Positions 19,697-31,545 of a DNA stretch of 64,000 nt are shown here, piece by piece. Position 1 is the first letter of the stretch, and each line of letters begins with the position of its first letter. Source of the DNA: Amorphus coralli DSM 19760 (GTDB lineage Bacteria; Pseudomonadota; Alphaproteobacteria; Rhizobiales; Amorphaceae); contig NZ_KB894576.1 in the NCBI RefSeq assembly GCF_000374525.1, forward strand, positions 124,001 to 188,000, written 5' to 3'. The notes below the pieces were generated by a model. It had not been told where the DNA came from. It did no database searches and saw only the letters and a program-made list of their open reading frames with translations. Position numbers and translations under genes: made by a program.

Positions 19697-20743
19697 GTGG
19701 ACGAGCCGACCGACCGACTGCCCACCCGCTTTCAGCGTACGCTGAAGGGCGAGCGGCAGGACCATCCTCCCATCTGGATGATGCGGCAGGCGGGGCGCTA
19801 TCTCCCTGAATACAAGGAGATCCGCAGCACCGCCCCGAGCTTCCTCGATTTCTGCTATTCGCCGAAGCTCGCCTGTGAGGCAACCCTGCAGCCGATCCGG
19901 CGCTTCGGGTTCGATGCGGCCATCATCTTCTCCGACATCCTCATGATCCCCGATGCCCTCGGCCAGGCCGTTCGCTTTGAGGAAGGGGTGGGGCCGCGAC
20001 TGGATCCGCTGCCGTTGGAAGCGGTCGGAGACCTCGACCGTTCCAGGCTCGAGGATCATCTTGCACCCGTCTACGAGGCGATCCGGCTGACCCGGGCCGC
20101 GCTCCCTGACGAAACGTCGCTGATCGGCTTTGCCGGCGCGCCCTGGACGCTGGCGACCTACATGGTCGCGGGCCGGACGACGCCCGACCAGGCGCCCGCC
20201 CGACGCGCCTCTTTCGGGGATCCGGACGGGTTCGGGAAGCTCGTCGACTGCCTCGTGGAGGCCGTGTCCGCCCACCTCGTGGCCCAGATCGACGCCGGGT
20301 GCGACGCGGTGCAGATCTTCGACAGCTGGGCGGGAACCCTTGACGGGCTTGCCTTTCCCCGCTGGTCGGTTGATCCCAACGCCCGCATCGTCGCCAATGT
20401 CCGCGCAGCCCGGCCGGGCGTGCCGATCATCGCCTTTCCGCGCAATGCGGGCAGCCGGCTGTCCGGGTTCGTTGATGCGGTGCGGCCCGATGCCGTCTCG
20501 TTGGACTGGTCGGTGGACGGGGACGCCGCGCGCGCCATCCAACAGCGGATCTGCATCCAGGGAAATCTCGATCCGATGCGGCTGGTGGCGGGTGGAGCGG
20601 CCCTCGACGAGGGTGTGGATGCGATCCTGTCCGGGTTCGGAGGCGGACCCTTCGTATTCAACCTGGGCCACGGTATCGTGCCGGAAACGCCGATCGCGCA
20701 TGTCGAACGCATGGTGGCACGGGTGCGCGGCGGCGCGATCTAG
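19697..20743 (+). CDS. hemE: uroporphyrinogen decarboxylase
   Basis: Converts uroporphyrinogen III to coproporphyrinogen III in heme synthesis. From the GTG at 19697, with AGGGAG six bases upstream, the protein is 348 aa, matching the family. Key motifs are [16 protein letters not shown] near residues 26-41, which binds the substrate carboxylates, [16 protein letters not shown] (~139-154) and the C-terminal [15 protein letters not shown] longer ORF from 19616 would start inside the putative origin and adds non-family residues. It is followed by hemJ, consistent with a small heme operon next to the origin. Confidence 0.95.
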   Translation: MDEPTDRLPTRFQRTLKGERQDHPPIWMMRQAGRYLPEYKEIRSTAPSFLDFCYSPKLACEATLQPIRRFGFDAAIIFSDILMIPDALGQAVRFEEGVGPRLDPLPLEAVGDLDRSRLEDHLAPVYEAIRLTRAALPDETSLIGFAGAPWTLATYMVAGRTTPDQAPARRASFGDPDGFGKLVDCLVEAVSAHLVAQIDAGCDAVQIFDSWAGTLDGLAFPRWSVDPNARIVANVRAARPGVPIIAFPRNAGSRLSGFVDAVRPDAVSLDWSVDGDAARAIQQRICIQGNLDPMRLVAGGAALDEGVDAILSGFGGGPFVFNLGHGIVPETPIAHVERMVARVRGGAI

Positions 20744-20767
20744 CGGCAGGAAGGCGGTCGGACGCAC

Positions 20768-21199
20768 ATGGCAAGCGCATATCTCTGGCTGAAGGTCGGG
20801 CACATCCTGGCGGTCATTTCCTGGATGGCTGCTTTCCTCTACTTGCCGCGGCTGATGGTCTACCACGCCGATGCAGCACCCGGTTCCGACAAGTCGGAGA
20901 CCTTCAAGGTCATGGAGCGGCGGCTCCTGCGCGGGATCATGACGCCCGCGATGATCGCCACCTGGGTGTTCGGGATCGCGCTCGCGACGGTTGCGGATGC
21001 CTGGGTTTCCGGCTGGCTGCACGCCAAGCTGCTGCTGGTTCTCGGACTGTCCGCGATGCACGGAATGAACGCCGGTTGGGTCAGAGCCTTCGCGGAAGAT
21101 CGCAACACACGGTCTGGCCGCTTCTTCCGCATAGTCAACGAGATCCCGGCCGTCGCCCTGATCCTGATCGTGATCTTGGTGGTGCTGAAGCCGTTTTAG
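20768..21199 (+). CDS. hemJ: protoporphyrinogen IX oxidase, HemJ type
   Basis: Membrane protein that oxidises protoporphyrinogen IX to protoporphyrin IX, replacing HemG/HemY in many alphaproteobacteria and cyanobacteria. The 143 aa product has four hydrophobic segments. The first contains the conserved histidine in LKVGHILAVISWMAAFLYLP; a Tyr/His in MVYHADA, the GIMTPAMIATWVFG segment with its conserved histidine-equivalent region, and WLHAKLLLVLGLSAMHG follow. Location directly after hemE supports the role. A perfect GCGCCGG/CCGGCGC hairpin starts at its stop codon. Confidence 0.92.
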   Translation: MASAYLWLKVGHILAVISWMAAFLYLPRLMVYHADAAPGSDKSETFKVMERRLLRGIMTPAMIATWVFGIALATVADAWVSGWLHAKLLLVLGLSAMHGMNAGWVRAFAEDRNTRSGRFFRIVNEIPAVALILIVILVVLKPF

Positions 21200-21214
21200 C
21201 GCCGGAACCGGCGC
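21199..21214 (+). terminator. hairpin after hemJ, weak terminator candidate
   Basis: GCGCCGG (21199-21205), a two-base loop, and CCGGCGC (21208-21214). No T run follows, so intrinsic termination would be weak; it may instead protect the 3' end of the hemEJ message. Confidence 0.35.
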
Positions 21215-21310
21215 CTGTGCCCTTGAAGCGCGGGTCCGAAGGGACTATTAGTAGGTGTCTCCGAACATGCAGACCTGCATCCGGGCATCGGCTCGGCTGC
21301 GTCAGCGGAC

Positions 21311-21370
21311 TCGCTTCTAAGCAATCCCCCGCTCGCCAAATCTGCACTCACCCTCCATCTCATGTTCACT
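21311..21370 (+). promoter_or_regulatory. C-rich, G-poor rho leader, possible rut site
   Basis: In the leader of rho, about 26 of 60 bases are C and only 6 are G, in a GC-rich chromosome. Such segments are typical loading sites for Rho, and rho genes are commonly autoregulated by premature termination in their leaders. Autoregulation here is an inference. Confidence 0.4.
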
Positions 21371-21407
21371 CGGCTGCCCCGGGCGGCTGAACTTTAAGGA
21401 ATGCCCC

Positions 21408-22673
21408 ATGCGGGAGATGAAGCTTCAAGAGCTCAAGTCTAAATCTCCGCCAGATCTCATTGCGTTTGCTGAAGAGCTGGAAGTCGAGAACGCCAGCACA
21501 CTTCGCAAACAGGAACTTATGTTCGCCATTCTCAAGCAGCTTGCGGCGAGCGAAGTCGACATCATCGGCGAAGGCGTGGTTGAAGTGCTGCAGGATGGCT
21601 TCGGCTTTCTGCGCTCCCCGGACGCCAATTACCTGCCGGGACCGGACGACATCTATGTGTCGCCGTCCCAGATCCGCCGCTTCTCGCTGCGCACCGGCGA
21701 CACCGTCGAAGGTCAGATCCGCAGCCCGAAGGAAGGCGAGCGCTATTTTGCGCTCCTGAAGGTCAACACGATCAACTTCGCCGAGCCCGAACAGGCCCGG
21801 CACAAGATCCATTTCGACAACCTGACGCCGCTCTACCCGGACCAGCGCTTCAACATGGAGCTCGAGGTGCCGACCTCGAAGGACATGTCGTCGCGGGTGA
21901 TCGACCTGGTGGCGCCGCTTGGCAAGGGTCAGCGCGCACTGATCGTGGCGCCGCCGCGCACCGGCAAGACGGTTCTTCTGCAGAATATCGCCCACTCGAT
22001 CACGTCCAATCACCCAGAGTGTTACCTGATCGTCCTCCTGATCGATGAGCGCCCGGAAGAAGTGACCGATATGCAGCGCTCGGTGAACGGCGAGGTGGTG
22101 TCGTCCACCTTCGACGAACCGGCAGCGCGCCATGTCCAGGTCGCGGAAATGGTCATCGAGAAGGCGAAGCGCCTGGTCGAGCATGGCCGCGACGTGGTGA
22201 TCCTTCTGGATTCCATCACCCGCTTGGGCCGCGCCTACAACACCGTGGTGCCGTCTTCCGGCAAGGTTCTGACCGGCGGTGTCGACGCCAACGCCCTGCA
22301 GCGCCCCAAGCGCTTCTTCGGCGCGGCGCGAAACATCGAGGAAGGCGGCTCGCTGACCATCATCGCCACGGCGCTGATCGACACCGGCAGCCGCATGGAC
22401 GAGGTGATCTTCGAGGAATTCAAGGGCACGGGTAACTCCGAGATCATCCTGGATCGCAAGATCTCTGACAAGCGCGTCTTCCCGGCGCTGGACGTCACGC
22501 GCTCCGGCACCCGCAAGGAAGAGCTGCTGGTTCCGGCCGACAAGCTCAAGAAGACCTTCGTGCTGCGCCGTATCCTCAACCCGATGGGCACGGTCGACGC
22601 GATGGAGTTCCTCCTGGACAAGCTGCGCCAGACCAAGAGCAACAGCGACTTCTTCGATTCCATGAATACTTGA
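21408..22673 (+). CDS. rho: transcription termination factor Rho
   Basis: Hexameric RNA-dependent ATPase/helicase that ends transcription at C-rich untranslated RNA. The 421 aa protein has the N-terminal helical and cold-shock RNA-binding domains ([22 protein letters not shown] compressed; [17 protein letters not shown] near residues 75-91), Walker A in [15 protein letters not shown] near 181, the Q/R-loop region with [11 protein letters not shown], and the C-terminal family end. It is the last plus-strand gene before a bidirectional terminator. hemE-hemJ-rho is the usual alphaproteobacterial order beside the origin. Confidence 0.97.
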   Translation: MREMKLQELKSKSPPDLIAFAEELEVENASTLRKQELMFAILKQLAASEVDIIGEGVVEVLQDGFGFLRSPDANYLPGPDDIYVSPSQIRRFSLRTGDTVEGQIRSPKEGERYFALLKVNTINFAEPEQARHKIHFDNLTPLYPDQRFNMELEVPTSKDMSSRVIDLVAPLGKGQRALIVAPPRTGKTVLLQNIAHSITSNHPECYLIVLLIDERPEEVTDMQRSVNGEVVSSTFDEPAARHVQVAEMVIEKAKRLVEHGRDVVILLDSITRLGRAYNTVVPSSGKVLTGGVDANALQRPKRFFGAARNIEEGGSLTIIATALIDTGSRMDEVIFEEFKGTGNSEIILDRKISDKRVFPALDVTRSGTRKEELLVPADKLKKTFVLRRILNPMGTVDAMEFLLDKLRQTKSNSDFFDSMNT

Positions 22674-22701
22674 TCGTCCGCAAGCGACTGATCGAAAAGA
22701 G

Positions 22702-22733
22702 AAAACGCCCGCCGATCGCTCGGCGGGCGTTTT
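22702..22733. terminator. bidirectional terminator between rho and DUF255 gene
   Basis: A perfect 13-bp stem (22702-22714 and 22721-22733) with a six-base loop. The stem has A4 on the left and T4 on the right, so it can work for rho on the plus strand and for the convergent gene on the minus strand. Confidence 0.9.
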
Positions 22734-22775
22734 CGTTTGCGGTGCAGTCCGGGGACCGGAAACAGACCCGTACGG

Positions 22776-24779
<2,004 letters not shown>

Positions 24780-24859
24780 CCTCGCCTCGCGGGTCTGTCG
24801 GCGGTGGACCGTCGGGGCGGCCTTGGTCCCTACCTAGGTGTTCGGAGAGGCGAAACCAA

Positions 24860-26185
24860 ATGAACGGGTCGATGGACACCGTCGTCGCGCTGTCGTCCGG
24901 GGCCCTTCCCGCGGGTATTGCCGTGGTCCGGGCGAGTGGCCCCGTGGCGTGGGATCTGGCCCGGGCAGTGGCGGGTGAGCCTGATCCGGCACGGCGCGCG
25001 AGCCTGCGGCCGTTCCGCGACCCGGGGTCGGGCGAGACCATCGATCGCGGCTTGCTGCTCGGTTTCCGGGGCCCGAACACGGTGACCGGAGAGGATCTCG
25101 TCGAGTTTCATTGCCATGGCGGCCCGGCGGTGGTGCGGGCGCTGCTGCGCGTACTGACCAAACGGCCGAATGCGCGCCTCGCTGAACCGGGGGAGTTTAC
25201 CAGGCGCGGTTTTCTGAACGGTCGGCTGGATCTGGCGGCCGTCGAAGGCCTTGGAGATCTGATCTCGGCGGAGACGGAGGCGCAGCGGCGGCAGGCCCTG
25301 CGGCAATCGGGGGGGTTCATCGGCGGTCGGGTGGAACGATGGCGCGGACGGCTGGTCAGGGCGCAGGCCGGGCTGGAAAGTACGCTCGACTTCTCCGACG
25401 AGGAGGATGTGCCGGACGATGCAGACCGCGCGGCGCTTGAGGAAATCGGGGGTATAGCAGACGAGATTGCCGTCGAACTGGTACGGGGCGATCGTGGCGA
25501 GCGATTGCGGCGGGGCCTGGAGGTGGCGATCCTCGGCCCGCCGAATGCCGGCAAGTCGAGCCTCCTGAACGCCCTCGCCCGTAGGGACGTGGCCATCGTC
25601 ACCTCAATCCCGGGCACGACCCGGGACGTTCTCGAGGTCGATCTCGATCTTGGTGGCTATCCGGTGCGGCTGCTCGATACTGCGGGCTTGCGGGAGACCG
25701 ACGATCCGGTTGAAAGCGAAGGGATCAGGCGCGCCCATGCGCGGGCTGCGGCCGCCGATGTGGTGCTGCTTCTCGTGCCGCCAGGGGATGCGTGTGTTTC
25801 ACGTGAAACATTTGCCGGCCATCCCGAGCTGATCGTCGTTGGCACGAAATCGGACCTTGGTACGCCCTACGCCAACGAGGCGCCGGAGATGATGGTGTCG
25901 GTTCTCGCCGACAACGGCCTTTCTCCCCTTCTTATCAGGCTTGAGCAGTTGGCGGCCGACCAGCTGGGTGGTGGCGAGGATGTCCTGATCACCCGCGAAC
26001 GCCACCGGGTGGCGCTCATGGACGCCGAACGCGAGCTGTGGAGTGCGCTTGCGGACGGTCTGCCGACGGAGGCACGCGCGGAACACCTGCGCAGGGCGGC
26101 CGTCGCATTTGGTCGCCTGACCGGCCGGATCGATGCAGAGGAGGTGCTGGGCGCCATCTTCTCGACCTTCTGCATCGGCAAGTAA
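24860..26185 (+). CDS. mnmE: tRNA uridine-5-carboxymethylaminomethyl synthesis GTPase MnmE
   Basis: Together with MnmG forms the cmnm5 modification at tRNA wobble uridine 34. The 441 aa protein has the N-terminal folate-binding domain (DTVVALSSGALPAGIAVVRA compressed; IAVVRASGP near residues 20-28), the helical domain, the G domain with GPPNAGKSSLLNAL near 225 and DTAGLRETDD, and the essential C-terminal CIGK. Start at 24860 or the ATG four codons later. The coding sequence carries a perfect parS site at 25795-25810. It heads the mnmE-mnmG-rsmG-parA-parB series. Confidence 0.96.
   Translation: MNGSMDTVVALSSGALPAGIAVVRASGPVAWDLARAVAGEPDPARRASLRPFRDPGSGETIDRGLLLGFRGPNTVTGEDLVEFHCHGGPAVVRALLRVLTKRPNARLAEPGEFTRRGFLNGRLDLAAVEGLGDLISAETEAQRRQALRQSGGFIGGRVERWRGRLVRAQAGLESTLDFSDEEDVPDDADRAALEEIGGIADEIAVELVRGDRGERLRRGLEVAILGPPNAGKSSLLNALARRDVAIVTSIPGTTRDVLEVDLDLGGYPVRLLDTAGLRETDDPVESEGIRRAHARAAAADVVLLLVPPGDACVSRETFAGHPELIVVGTKSDLGTPYANEAPEMMVSVLADNGLSPLLIRLEQLAADQLGGGEDVLITRERHRVALMDAERELWSALADGLPTEARAEHLRRAAVAFGRLTGRIDAEEVLGAIFSTFCIGK
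25795..25810. promoter_or_regulatory. parS: parS site 1 (inside mnmE)
   Basis: TGTTTCACGTGAAACA, a perfect 16-bp palindrome identical to the general bacterial parS consensus bound by ParB. It is translated within mnmE as part of CVSRETF. Confidence 0.95.
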
Positions 26186-26252
26186 GGCCTTTGACCATGG
26201 ATCGCGGCTGCGCTAGATCAGCCGCCATTCGGAAGACAGGGATAAGACCGCC

Positions 26253-28118
26253 GTGGCGGACACCTACGACGTCATCGTGATCGGGGGCGGGCACGCCGGC
26301 TGCGAGGCCGCGGCGGCTGCCGCGCGTGCGGGCGCGCGAACGGTGTTGCTGACGCTGTCGGTGGACACCGTCGGCACCATGTCGTGCAATCCCGCCATCG
26401 GCGGACTTGGCAAGGGCCACCTCGTCCGCGAGATCGATGCGCTCGATGGCATCATGGGTCGGGCGGCAGATGCTGCCGGCATCCAGTTCCGGGTTCTGAA
26501 CCGGCGCAAGGGCCCGGCCGTCCAAGGGCCACGGGCCCAGGCCGATCGTGCGCTCTATCGCAAGGCGGTGGGTGCGCTTCTGGCCGACCAGTCCGGTCTG
26601 TCGGTGGTAGAGGGCGAAGCCCACGACCTCGAGATTGTGGACGGCCGGGTCGCGGCTGTCGTTCTGGCCGACGGGCGACGGCTCGGCGCGGGCGCGGTGG
26701 TATTGACGACCGGAACCTTTCTCAACGGGCTGATCCATATCGGCGACCGCCGGATCCCGGCCGGGCGGCTGGGAGAAGTACCGTCCACCGGCTTGTCGCA
26801 TGCCCTCGCTGCTCACGGATTTCGCCTCGGCCGGCTCAAGACCGGTACGCCGCCGCGTCTTGACGGCCGCACGATCGGCTGGGACAGGCTTGCGGAACAG
26901 GCGGGCGACGATCCGCCGGTCCCCTTTTCAGCGCTGACGGACGTGATAACCACGCCGCAGATCTGCTGCCATATCACACGGACGACGCCGGAGACCCATG
27001 CCATCATTCGCGACAATCTCGCGAAATCGGCGATGTATTCGGGCTCCATCGACAGCGTCGGCCCGCGCTACTGCCCCTCCATCGAGGACAAGATCGTCCG
27101 GTTTGGCGAGCGCGACGGCCACCAGATCTTTCTGGAGCCGGAAGGGCTTGAGGATGCGACCGTCTATCCGAACGGCATCTCGACGTCGCTGCCGGAAGAT
27201 GTTCAGCACGCCTTTCTGCGAACCATTCCGGGGCTGGAAAGCGTCGAAGTACTGAAACCCGGCTATGCGATCGAGTACGACCATGTCGACCCGACCGAAC
27301 TTCGCCCGACGCTTGAGACGAAGCGGGTCACGGGACTTTTTCTCGCCGGTCAGATCAACGGCACCACGGGTTATGAGGAAGCCGGGGCACAGGGGCTGAT
27401 GGCCGGCGTCAATGCCGCACGGCGGGCGGACGGGACGGATGGTGCCGTGATCGGACGCGAGGAAGCCTATCTCGGTGTGATGATCGATGACCTCGTTACT
27501 CGCGGGGTCAGCGAGCCCTATCGGATGTTTACCTCGCGTGCGGAGTACCGTCTTTCCCTGCGCGCGGACAACGCCGATCTGCGTCTCACCGAGCAAGGGA
27601 TGGCGTTGGGTCTAGTCGGAAGTCGGCGTGCAGCTGTCTATAAGTCACGCCGGGATTCGCTTGCTTCGGGTCGGGCGCTGCTGGACCGCCTCACCCTCAC
27701 CTCTTCGGCGGCGGCGTCTGCGGGTTTCCGCGTCAACCAGGATGGCCGACGCCGGTCGGCGTTCGAACTGCTGCGGTTTCCCGACGTCACGATCGATCGC
27801 CTGTCGGAGATTTGGCCCGAAATCCGGGAGATCACACCACCGGTCCTGGCATCCCTCGAGGTGGACGCCACCTATGCCGCCTATCTCGATCGCCAGACGG
27901 CCGATATCCAAGCCCTCAAGGACAGCGACAGCCGGACGATCCCGGATGACATCGATTTCGGCTCGTTGCCCGGGCTTTCGGCTGAACTGCGCGATAAGCT
28001 TGAGCGCGTGCGGCCGGAGACACTTGGCCAGGCCGGTCGGATCGATGGAATGACGCCGGCAGCCCTGACATTGCTTGCTGCCTACAGCAGGCGCACAGGC
28101 CGGCGCAGCGCGGCATGA
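26253..28118 (+). CDS. mnmG: tRNA uridine-5-carboxymethylaminomethyl modification enzyme MnmG
   Basis: FAD-dependent partner of MnmE. The 621 aa length is normal. The dinucleotide-binding motif is at the N-terminus ([21 protein letters not shown] compressed; [10 protein letters not shown] near residues 11-20). [24 protein letters not shown] near 43-66 (quoted in part: [13 protein letters not shown]) and the C-terminal half with [21 protein letters not shown] ([10 protein letters not shown]) are typical GidA marks. It starts with GTG at 26253; ATGA overlap with rsmG at the 3' end shows coupling. Confidence 0.97.
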   Translation: MADTYDVIVIGGGHAGCEAAAAAARAGARTVLLTLSVDTVGTMSCNPAIGGLGKGHLVREIDALDGIMGRAADAAGIQFRVLNRRKGPAVQGPRAQADRALYRKAVGALLADQSGLSVVEGEAHDLEIVDGRVAAVVLADGRRLGAGAVVLTTGTFLNGLIHIGDRRIPAGRLGEVPSTGLSHALAAHGFRLGRLKTGTPPRLDGRTIGWDRLAEQAGDDPPVPFSALTDVITTPQICCHITRTTPETHAIIRDNLAKSAMYSGSIDSVGPRYCPSIEDKIVRFGERDGHQIFLEPEGLEDATVYPNGISTSLPEDVQHAFLRTIPGLESVEVLKPGYAIEYDHVDPTELRPTLETKRVTGLFLAGQINGTTGYEEAGAQGLMAGVNAARRADGTDGAVIGREEAYLGVMIDDLVTRGVSEPYRMFTSRAEYRLSLRADNADLRLTEQGMALGLVGSRRAAVYKSRRDSLASGRALLDRLTLTSSAAASAGFRVNQDGRRRSAFELLRFPDVTIDRLSEIWPEIREITPPVLASLEVDATYAAYLDRQTADIQALKDSDSRTIPDDIDFGSLPGLSAELRDKLERVRPETLGQAGRIDGMTPAALTLLAAYSRRTGRRSAA

Positions 28119-28783
28119 TGGGTGGCGCGCGCCCCGACGGGCCGGATATCGTCACGCAAGCCCTCCCCGATGTTTCACGTGAAACACTGGCCCGGCTGGA
28201 GGCGCTGGTCGCGCTCCTCGTGCGCTGGCAGCGGATCAAGAACCTAGTCGCGCCCTCGACGCTGGACACGGTCTGGCAGCGGCATGTTCTCGACAGCCTG
28301 CAGATCGTGCGGTTGGCACCAAAGGCCCGGCGGTGGATCGATCTGGGAAGCGGTGCGGGCTTTCCCGGCATTGTGGTGGCCACCTCGCTTGCCGAAGCCG
28401 ACGGCGCAGCAATCCATCTGGTGGAGGCGAACGGCCGGAAATCGGCCTTCCTGCGCACCGCGGCGCGGGAACTTGGGCTTCCAGTTACGGTGCATCCTGC
28501 GCGCATCGAGGATGTGGCCGGGCGTCTGGAACCCGCTTTCGATGTGGTTACCGCGCGTGCCCTCGCCAGCCTGCCCAAGCTTCTGGCCCTCATGCAGCCG
28601 CTGATGCGGCCCCACACCCAGGCGCTTCTCCACAAGGGTGCGGATTTCGAGGCGGAGGTCGCCGAAGCGCGTACCGGTTTCGCTTTCGATCTGGTAGAAC
28701 ACGAAAGCCTGTCCGATCCCGCCGCCCGGATTCTCCAGATCGGCGGTATCGTCCCCTTGTCGGCAGACCGGAACCGCTCATGA
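28115..28783 (+). CDS. rsmG: 16S rRNA 7-methylguanosine (G527) methyltransferase RsmG
   Basis: SAM-dependent methyltransferase acting on G527 of 16S rRNA; loss gives low-level streptomycin resistance in other bacteria. The 222 aa product has the SAM motif [16 protein letters not shown] near residues 73-88 and the N-terminal [21 protein letters not shown] (RHVLDSLQ conserved). The gene contains the second perfect parS site at 28171-28186, translated as DVSRETL near residue 20. It overlaps mnmG and parA by four bases each. Confidence 0.95.
   Translation: MMGGARPDGPDIVTQALPDVSRETLARLEALVALLVRWQRIKNLVAPSTLDTVWQRHVLDSLQIVRLAPKARRWIDLGSGAGFPGIVVATSLAEADGAAIHLVEANGRKSAFLRTAARELGLPVTVHPARIEDVAGRLEPAFDVVTARALASLPKLLALMQPLMRPHTQALLHKGADFEAEVAEARTGFAFDLVEHESLSDPAARILQIGGIVPLSADRNRS
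28171..28186. promoter_or_regulatory. parS: parS site 2 (inside rsmG)
   Basis: TGTTTCACGTGAAACA, identical to parS site 1 and read in the same frame (VSRET). It lies about 2.4 kb from site 1 and about 0.6 kb upstream of parA, 8.5 kb from the putative origin. Confidence 0.95.
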
Positions 28784-29622
28784 GTGCACTCCCGAGAACT
28801 CCGCGCGTGCTGTCGGTTGCCAACCAGAAAGGCGGCGTCGGCAAGACGACGACGGCAATCAATCTCGGCACCGCGCTGGCGGCCATCGGCGAAGATGTCC
28901 TCATCGTCGATCTCGATCCGCAGGGCAACGCCTCGACCGGCCTGGGGATCGACCGCAAGGCCCGCGCGAAATCGGTCTACGACGTGCTGGTGGGCGAGGC
29001 CGAACTGCCGGAGGTCATTACGCGGACGGCGGTGCCACGCCTTTCCATCGCACCGTCGACCATGGACCTTCTCGGTCTCGATCTGGAGATCGGCACCGAG
29101 GCGGACCGCGCGCAGCGGCTCAGGACGGCAATCTTCGGGCTGGCCGACGCGGTCGACGCCGGCGACGAGCGGGCCGGCCCGTTCACCTATGTGCTGGCCG
29201 ACTGTCCTCCGTCGCTGACGCTTCTGACCATCAACGCCATGGCGGCCTCGCATGCCGTCGTCGTGCCGCTCCAGTGCGAATTTTTCGCTCTGGAAGGCCT
29301 GAGTCAGCTGCTGCGCACCGTCGAGCAGGTCAAGGCGGGGCTGAACACTGAGCTGTCGATCCACGGCATCGTTCTGACCATGTACGACGCGCGCAACAAC
29401 CTGGCCAACCAGGTGGTGCAGGACGTGCGCGATACCATGGGCGACGTGGTCTACGAGACGGTCATCCCGCGCAATGTGCGCCTGTCGGAAGCCCCCTCGC
29501 ACGGCAAGCCGGCGCTCCTCTATGATCTGAAGTGTGCGGGCAGCCAGGCCTATCTGCGCCTCGCTTCGGAAGTGATCCAGCGCGAGAAGCAGATCCGGGC
29601 CGGTGCGCGGGCCCCGGCGTAG
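28780..29622 (+). CDS. parA: chromosome partitioning ATPase ParA (Soj)
   Basis: Deviant Walker-type ATPase that moves ParB-parS complexes during origin segregation. From the ATG at 28780 ([27 protein letters not shown]) it is 280 aa. Walker A is KGGVGKTTTAINLG near residues 17-30, A' is VLIVDLDPQGNASTGLG, Walker B is YVLADCPPSLTLLT. The start overlaps the rsmG stop (ATGA); the longer ORF from 28333 is out of frame with rsmG and spurious before 28780. Chromosomal type is indicated by gene order and parS sites. Confidence 0.97.
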   Translation: MSALPRTPRVLSVANQKGGVGKTTTAINLGTALAAIGEDVLIVDLDPQGNASTGLGIDRKARAKSVYDVLVGEAELPEVITRTAVPRLSIAPSTMDLLGLDLEIGTEADRAQRLRTAIFGLADAVDAGDERAGPFTYVLADCPPSLTLLTINAMAASHAVVVPLQCEFFALEGLSQLLRTVEQVKAGLNTELSIHGIVLTMYDARNNLANQVVQDVRDTMGDVVYETVIPRNVRLSEAPSHGKPALLYDLKCAGSQAYLRLASEVIQREKQIRAGARAPA

Positions 29623-29654
29623 GCGCGGCTTTCCCGCCGCTCGGAGTGACGGAT

Positions 29655-30530
29655 ATGGTTGACGATCCCCAGAAGAAGCGTCTTGGACGCGGCCTGGCCG
29701 CGCTGCTCGGCGATGTGGAGCCCGAGCGGGTCACCGAGGAAGACACGCGCGGCCTGCGCCGTGTGCCCATCGACCTGATCGTTCGCAACCCGCGCAATCC
29801 GCGCAAGACCTTCGACGAGGCCGATCTCACCGATCTTGCCGCTTCGATCAAGGATCGGGGTGTGGTCCAGCCCATCCTGGTGCGGCGCCAGCCCGGGTCC
29901 GACGAAGTCTACGAAATCATCGCCGGCGAGCGGCGCTGGCGGGCCTCCCAGAAGGCGGGGCTGCACGAGGTCCCGGTGGTGGTGCGCGACGCCGACGACC
30001 GGGAGGCGCTCGAACTCGCCATCATCGAAAACGTCCAGCGCTCCGATCTGAACGCGATCGAAGAGGCCGAGGGCTACGAAAGGTTGATGGGTGATTTTTC
30101 CTACAACCAGTCACAACTCGGTTCTGTGATCGGTAAAAGCCGAAGCCACGTTGCCAATACGCTCCGGCTGTTGAAGCTTTCTCCGAAGGTCCGCAGCTAC
30201 GTGGTCGAAGGGGCGCTCTCGGCTGGGCATGCCCGGGCCCTCCTCACGGCCGATGATCCGGAGGGGCTTGCCGACCGGATCGTGAAGCAGGGGCTGTCGG
30301 TTCGCGATGCGGAGCGGCTGGCCTCGGAAAAGGTGCGTGCCGCGGTCTCGGCGGCCGCACGCGAGACCGCCAAGGATGCCGACACCAGGGCTCTGGAACG
30401 ACGCCTCTCGTCCGCCCTTGGGCTGACGGTGACCATCACGCACCGGGCATCGGGCGCCGGCGAGCTGAAGGTCCGCTATCGGACGCTGGAGCAGCTCGAC
30501 GAGGTGATCCGGCGGCTGGAAGCCGACTAG
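29655..30530 (+). CDS. parB: chromosome partitioning protein ParB (Spo0J)
   Basis: CTP-dependent DNA clamp that loads at parS and spreads. From the ATG at 29655 (MVDDPQKKRLGRGLAALLGD) it is 291 aa. It has the N-terminal KKRLGRGLAALLGD ParA-interaction peptide, the CTP-binding core with VRNPRNPRKTFDEADL, IIAGERRWRASQKAGL near residues 88-103 (the GERR motif), and the helix-turn-helix in IGKSRSHVANTLRLLKL. It follows parA by 32 bases. holA, often next, is not present; a convergent BKACE-type gene follows instead. Confidence 0.97.
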   Translation: MVDDPQKKRLGRGLAALLGDVEPERVTEEDTRGLRRVPIDLIVRNPRNPRKTFDEADLTDLAASIKDRGVVQPILVRRQPGSDEVYEIIAGERRWRASQKAGLHEVPVVVRDADDREALELAIIENVQRSDLNAIEEAEGYERLMGDFSYNQSQLGSVIGKSRSHVANTLRLLKLSPKVRSYVVEGALSAGHARALLTADDPEGLADRIVKQGLSVRDAERLASEKVRAAVSAAARETAKDADTRALERRLSSALGLTVTITHRASGAGELKVRYRTLEQLDEVIRRLEAD

Positions 30531-30548
30531 GCACGCCGGTTTCGTTGC

Positions 30549-30582
30549 CGCCTAAATGTCAGGCCTCCACCTTTATTAGGCG
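30549..30582. terminator. inverted repeat after parB, possible weak terminator
   Basis: CGCCTAA (30549-30555) and TTAGGCG (30576-30582) form a perfect 7-bp repeat around a 20-base spacer between convergent parB and the BKACE-type gene. There is no T run, and the spacer is long, so the terminator role is uncertain. Confidence 0.3.
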
Positions 30583-30598
30583 CCAAACAACGTCTGTT

Positions 30599-31441
30599 TC
30601 AGGCAAACTGCCAGCTGGAGCGCAGATCATCCGCTGACGAAGGGTGAAGCCCGCCGGCCATGAGCGCGGTGCGCGTCGCGGCAACGAGTGCCGCGTTATC
30701 CGGAGCAGCGGATCCGTCCGGCAGCGACGTGTTGTTCTCGAAGCCAACCCGGACATGGCCGCCGAGATAGGCGGCCGCTGCGGCACAGGCCGTCTCGCGC
30801 GGCCCGAAGGCACAGACGCTCCAGTGCGCGTAGTGCGCCCGTTGCGGTGCGAGGAACGGCAACAGGTCTGCGGGGTCGGATCGCTGACCAGCGGTGTAGC
30901 GACCCAGAACGTAGAGTACCGGTACCTCGCTCGCGGGGATGACGCCCCGGGCCATCAGATCCGCCAGCCGGTCCGCCTCGTCCGGGGCGTACAGGATGAT
31001 TTGCGGCATGATGGCTTCCTTTTTGAGAAAGCCGAGAAACCGGGAGAAGGCGGCTTCGCTCGCCGCGTCGGGGACCAGTTCGCGCAGGGCCAGGGAGACG
31101 GCCTCGGGACGTACGGCGCGGACGACGGCCATCTGCTCCTCGGGTCCGTAGAGCCCGACGGCTTCCGTGGTGATCTGGACGACCATCTCGGTGCCGACGG
31201 ATGCCCGGATGGCCTTGGTGACCGCGCCATAGGCGTCCGCATCCAGAAGGTGTCCCCCCTCTTGATCCCGAACGTGAACGTGGATCATCGCCGCCCCTGC
31301 CTCCCGGCAGGCGGCAGCCGTTTCGGCGATCTCCGCAGCGCTCAGCGGCACGGCTGGATGGTCGGCCTTGGTCTTTCGGCCGCCATTCGGCGCGACCGCT
31401 ATGGTCACCGGCCCCGCGGCACCCGATCCGTTCCCGCTCAT
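30599..31441 (-). CDS. BKACE family (DUF849) beta-keto acid cleavage enzyme
   Basis: Zinc-dependent enzymes of this family condense a beta-keto acid with acetyl-CoA and split it into acetoacetate and a CoA ester; the founding member is 3-keto-5-aminohexanoate cleavage enzyme of lysine fermentation. The 280 aa product has TIAVAPNGGRKTKADHPAVP near the N-terminus, AGAAMIHVHVRDQEGGHLLD with the HVHVRD zinc motif near residues 52-57, and RVGFENNTSLPDG near 233. Substrate cannot be inferred; carnitine, lysine or betaine catabolism are family options. It stands alone, divergent from the AhpD/ECF41 pair. Confidence 0.85.
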   Translation of the reverse strand: MSGNGSGAAGPVTIAVAPNGGRKTKADHPAVPLSAAEIAETAAACREAGAAMIHVHVRDQEGGHLLDADAYGAVTKAIRASVGTEMVVQITTEAVGLYGPEEQMAVVRAVRPEAVSLALRELVPDAASEAAFSRFLGFLKKEAIMPQIILYAPDEADRLADLMARGVIPASEVPVLYVLGRYTAGQRSDPADLLPFLAPQRAHYAHWSVCAFGPRETACAAAAAYLGGHVRVGFENNTSLPDGSAAPDNAALVAATRTALMAGGLHPSSADDLRSSWQFA

Positions 31442-31475
31442 CGCTCCACTCCCCGTCCATTTCTTTTGTCCGCCA

Positions 31476-31502
31476 TGTCACATTGGCGGACCCTGTCTCG
31501 TC
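31476..31502 (+). promoter_or_regulatory. ECF41-type sigma factor promoter
   Basis: TGTCACA at 31476-31482 and CGTC at 31499-31502 with a 16-base spacer, upstream of the AhpD-like gene and its ECF41 sigma gene. This matches the autoregulated promoter described for ECF41 systems, as I recall it. Confidence 0.75.
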
Positions 31503-31545
31503 TTGATGGCATCGACCGAACCGAATGACCATTGGAGACTCAACG

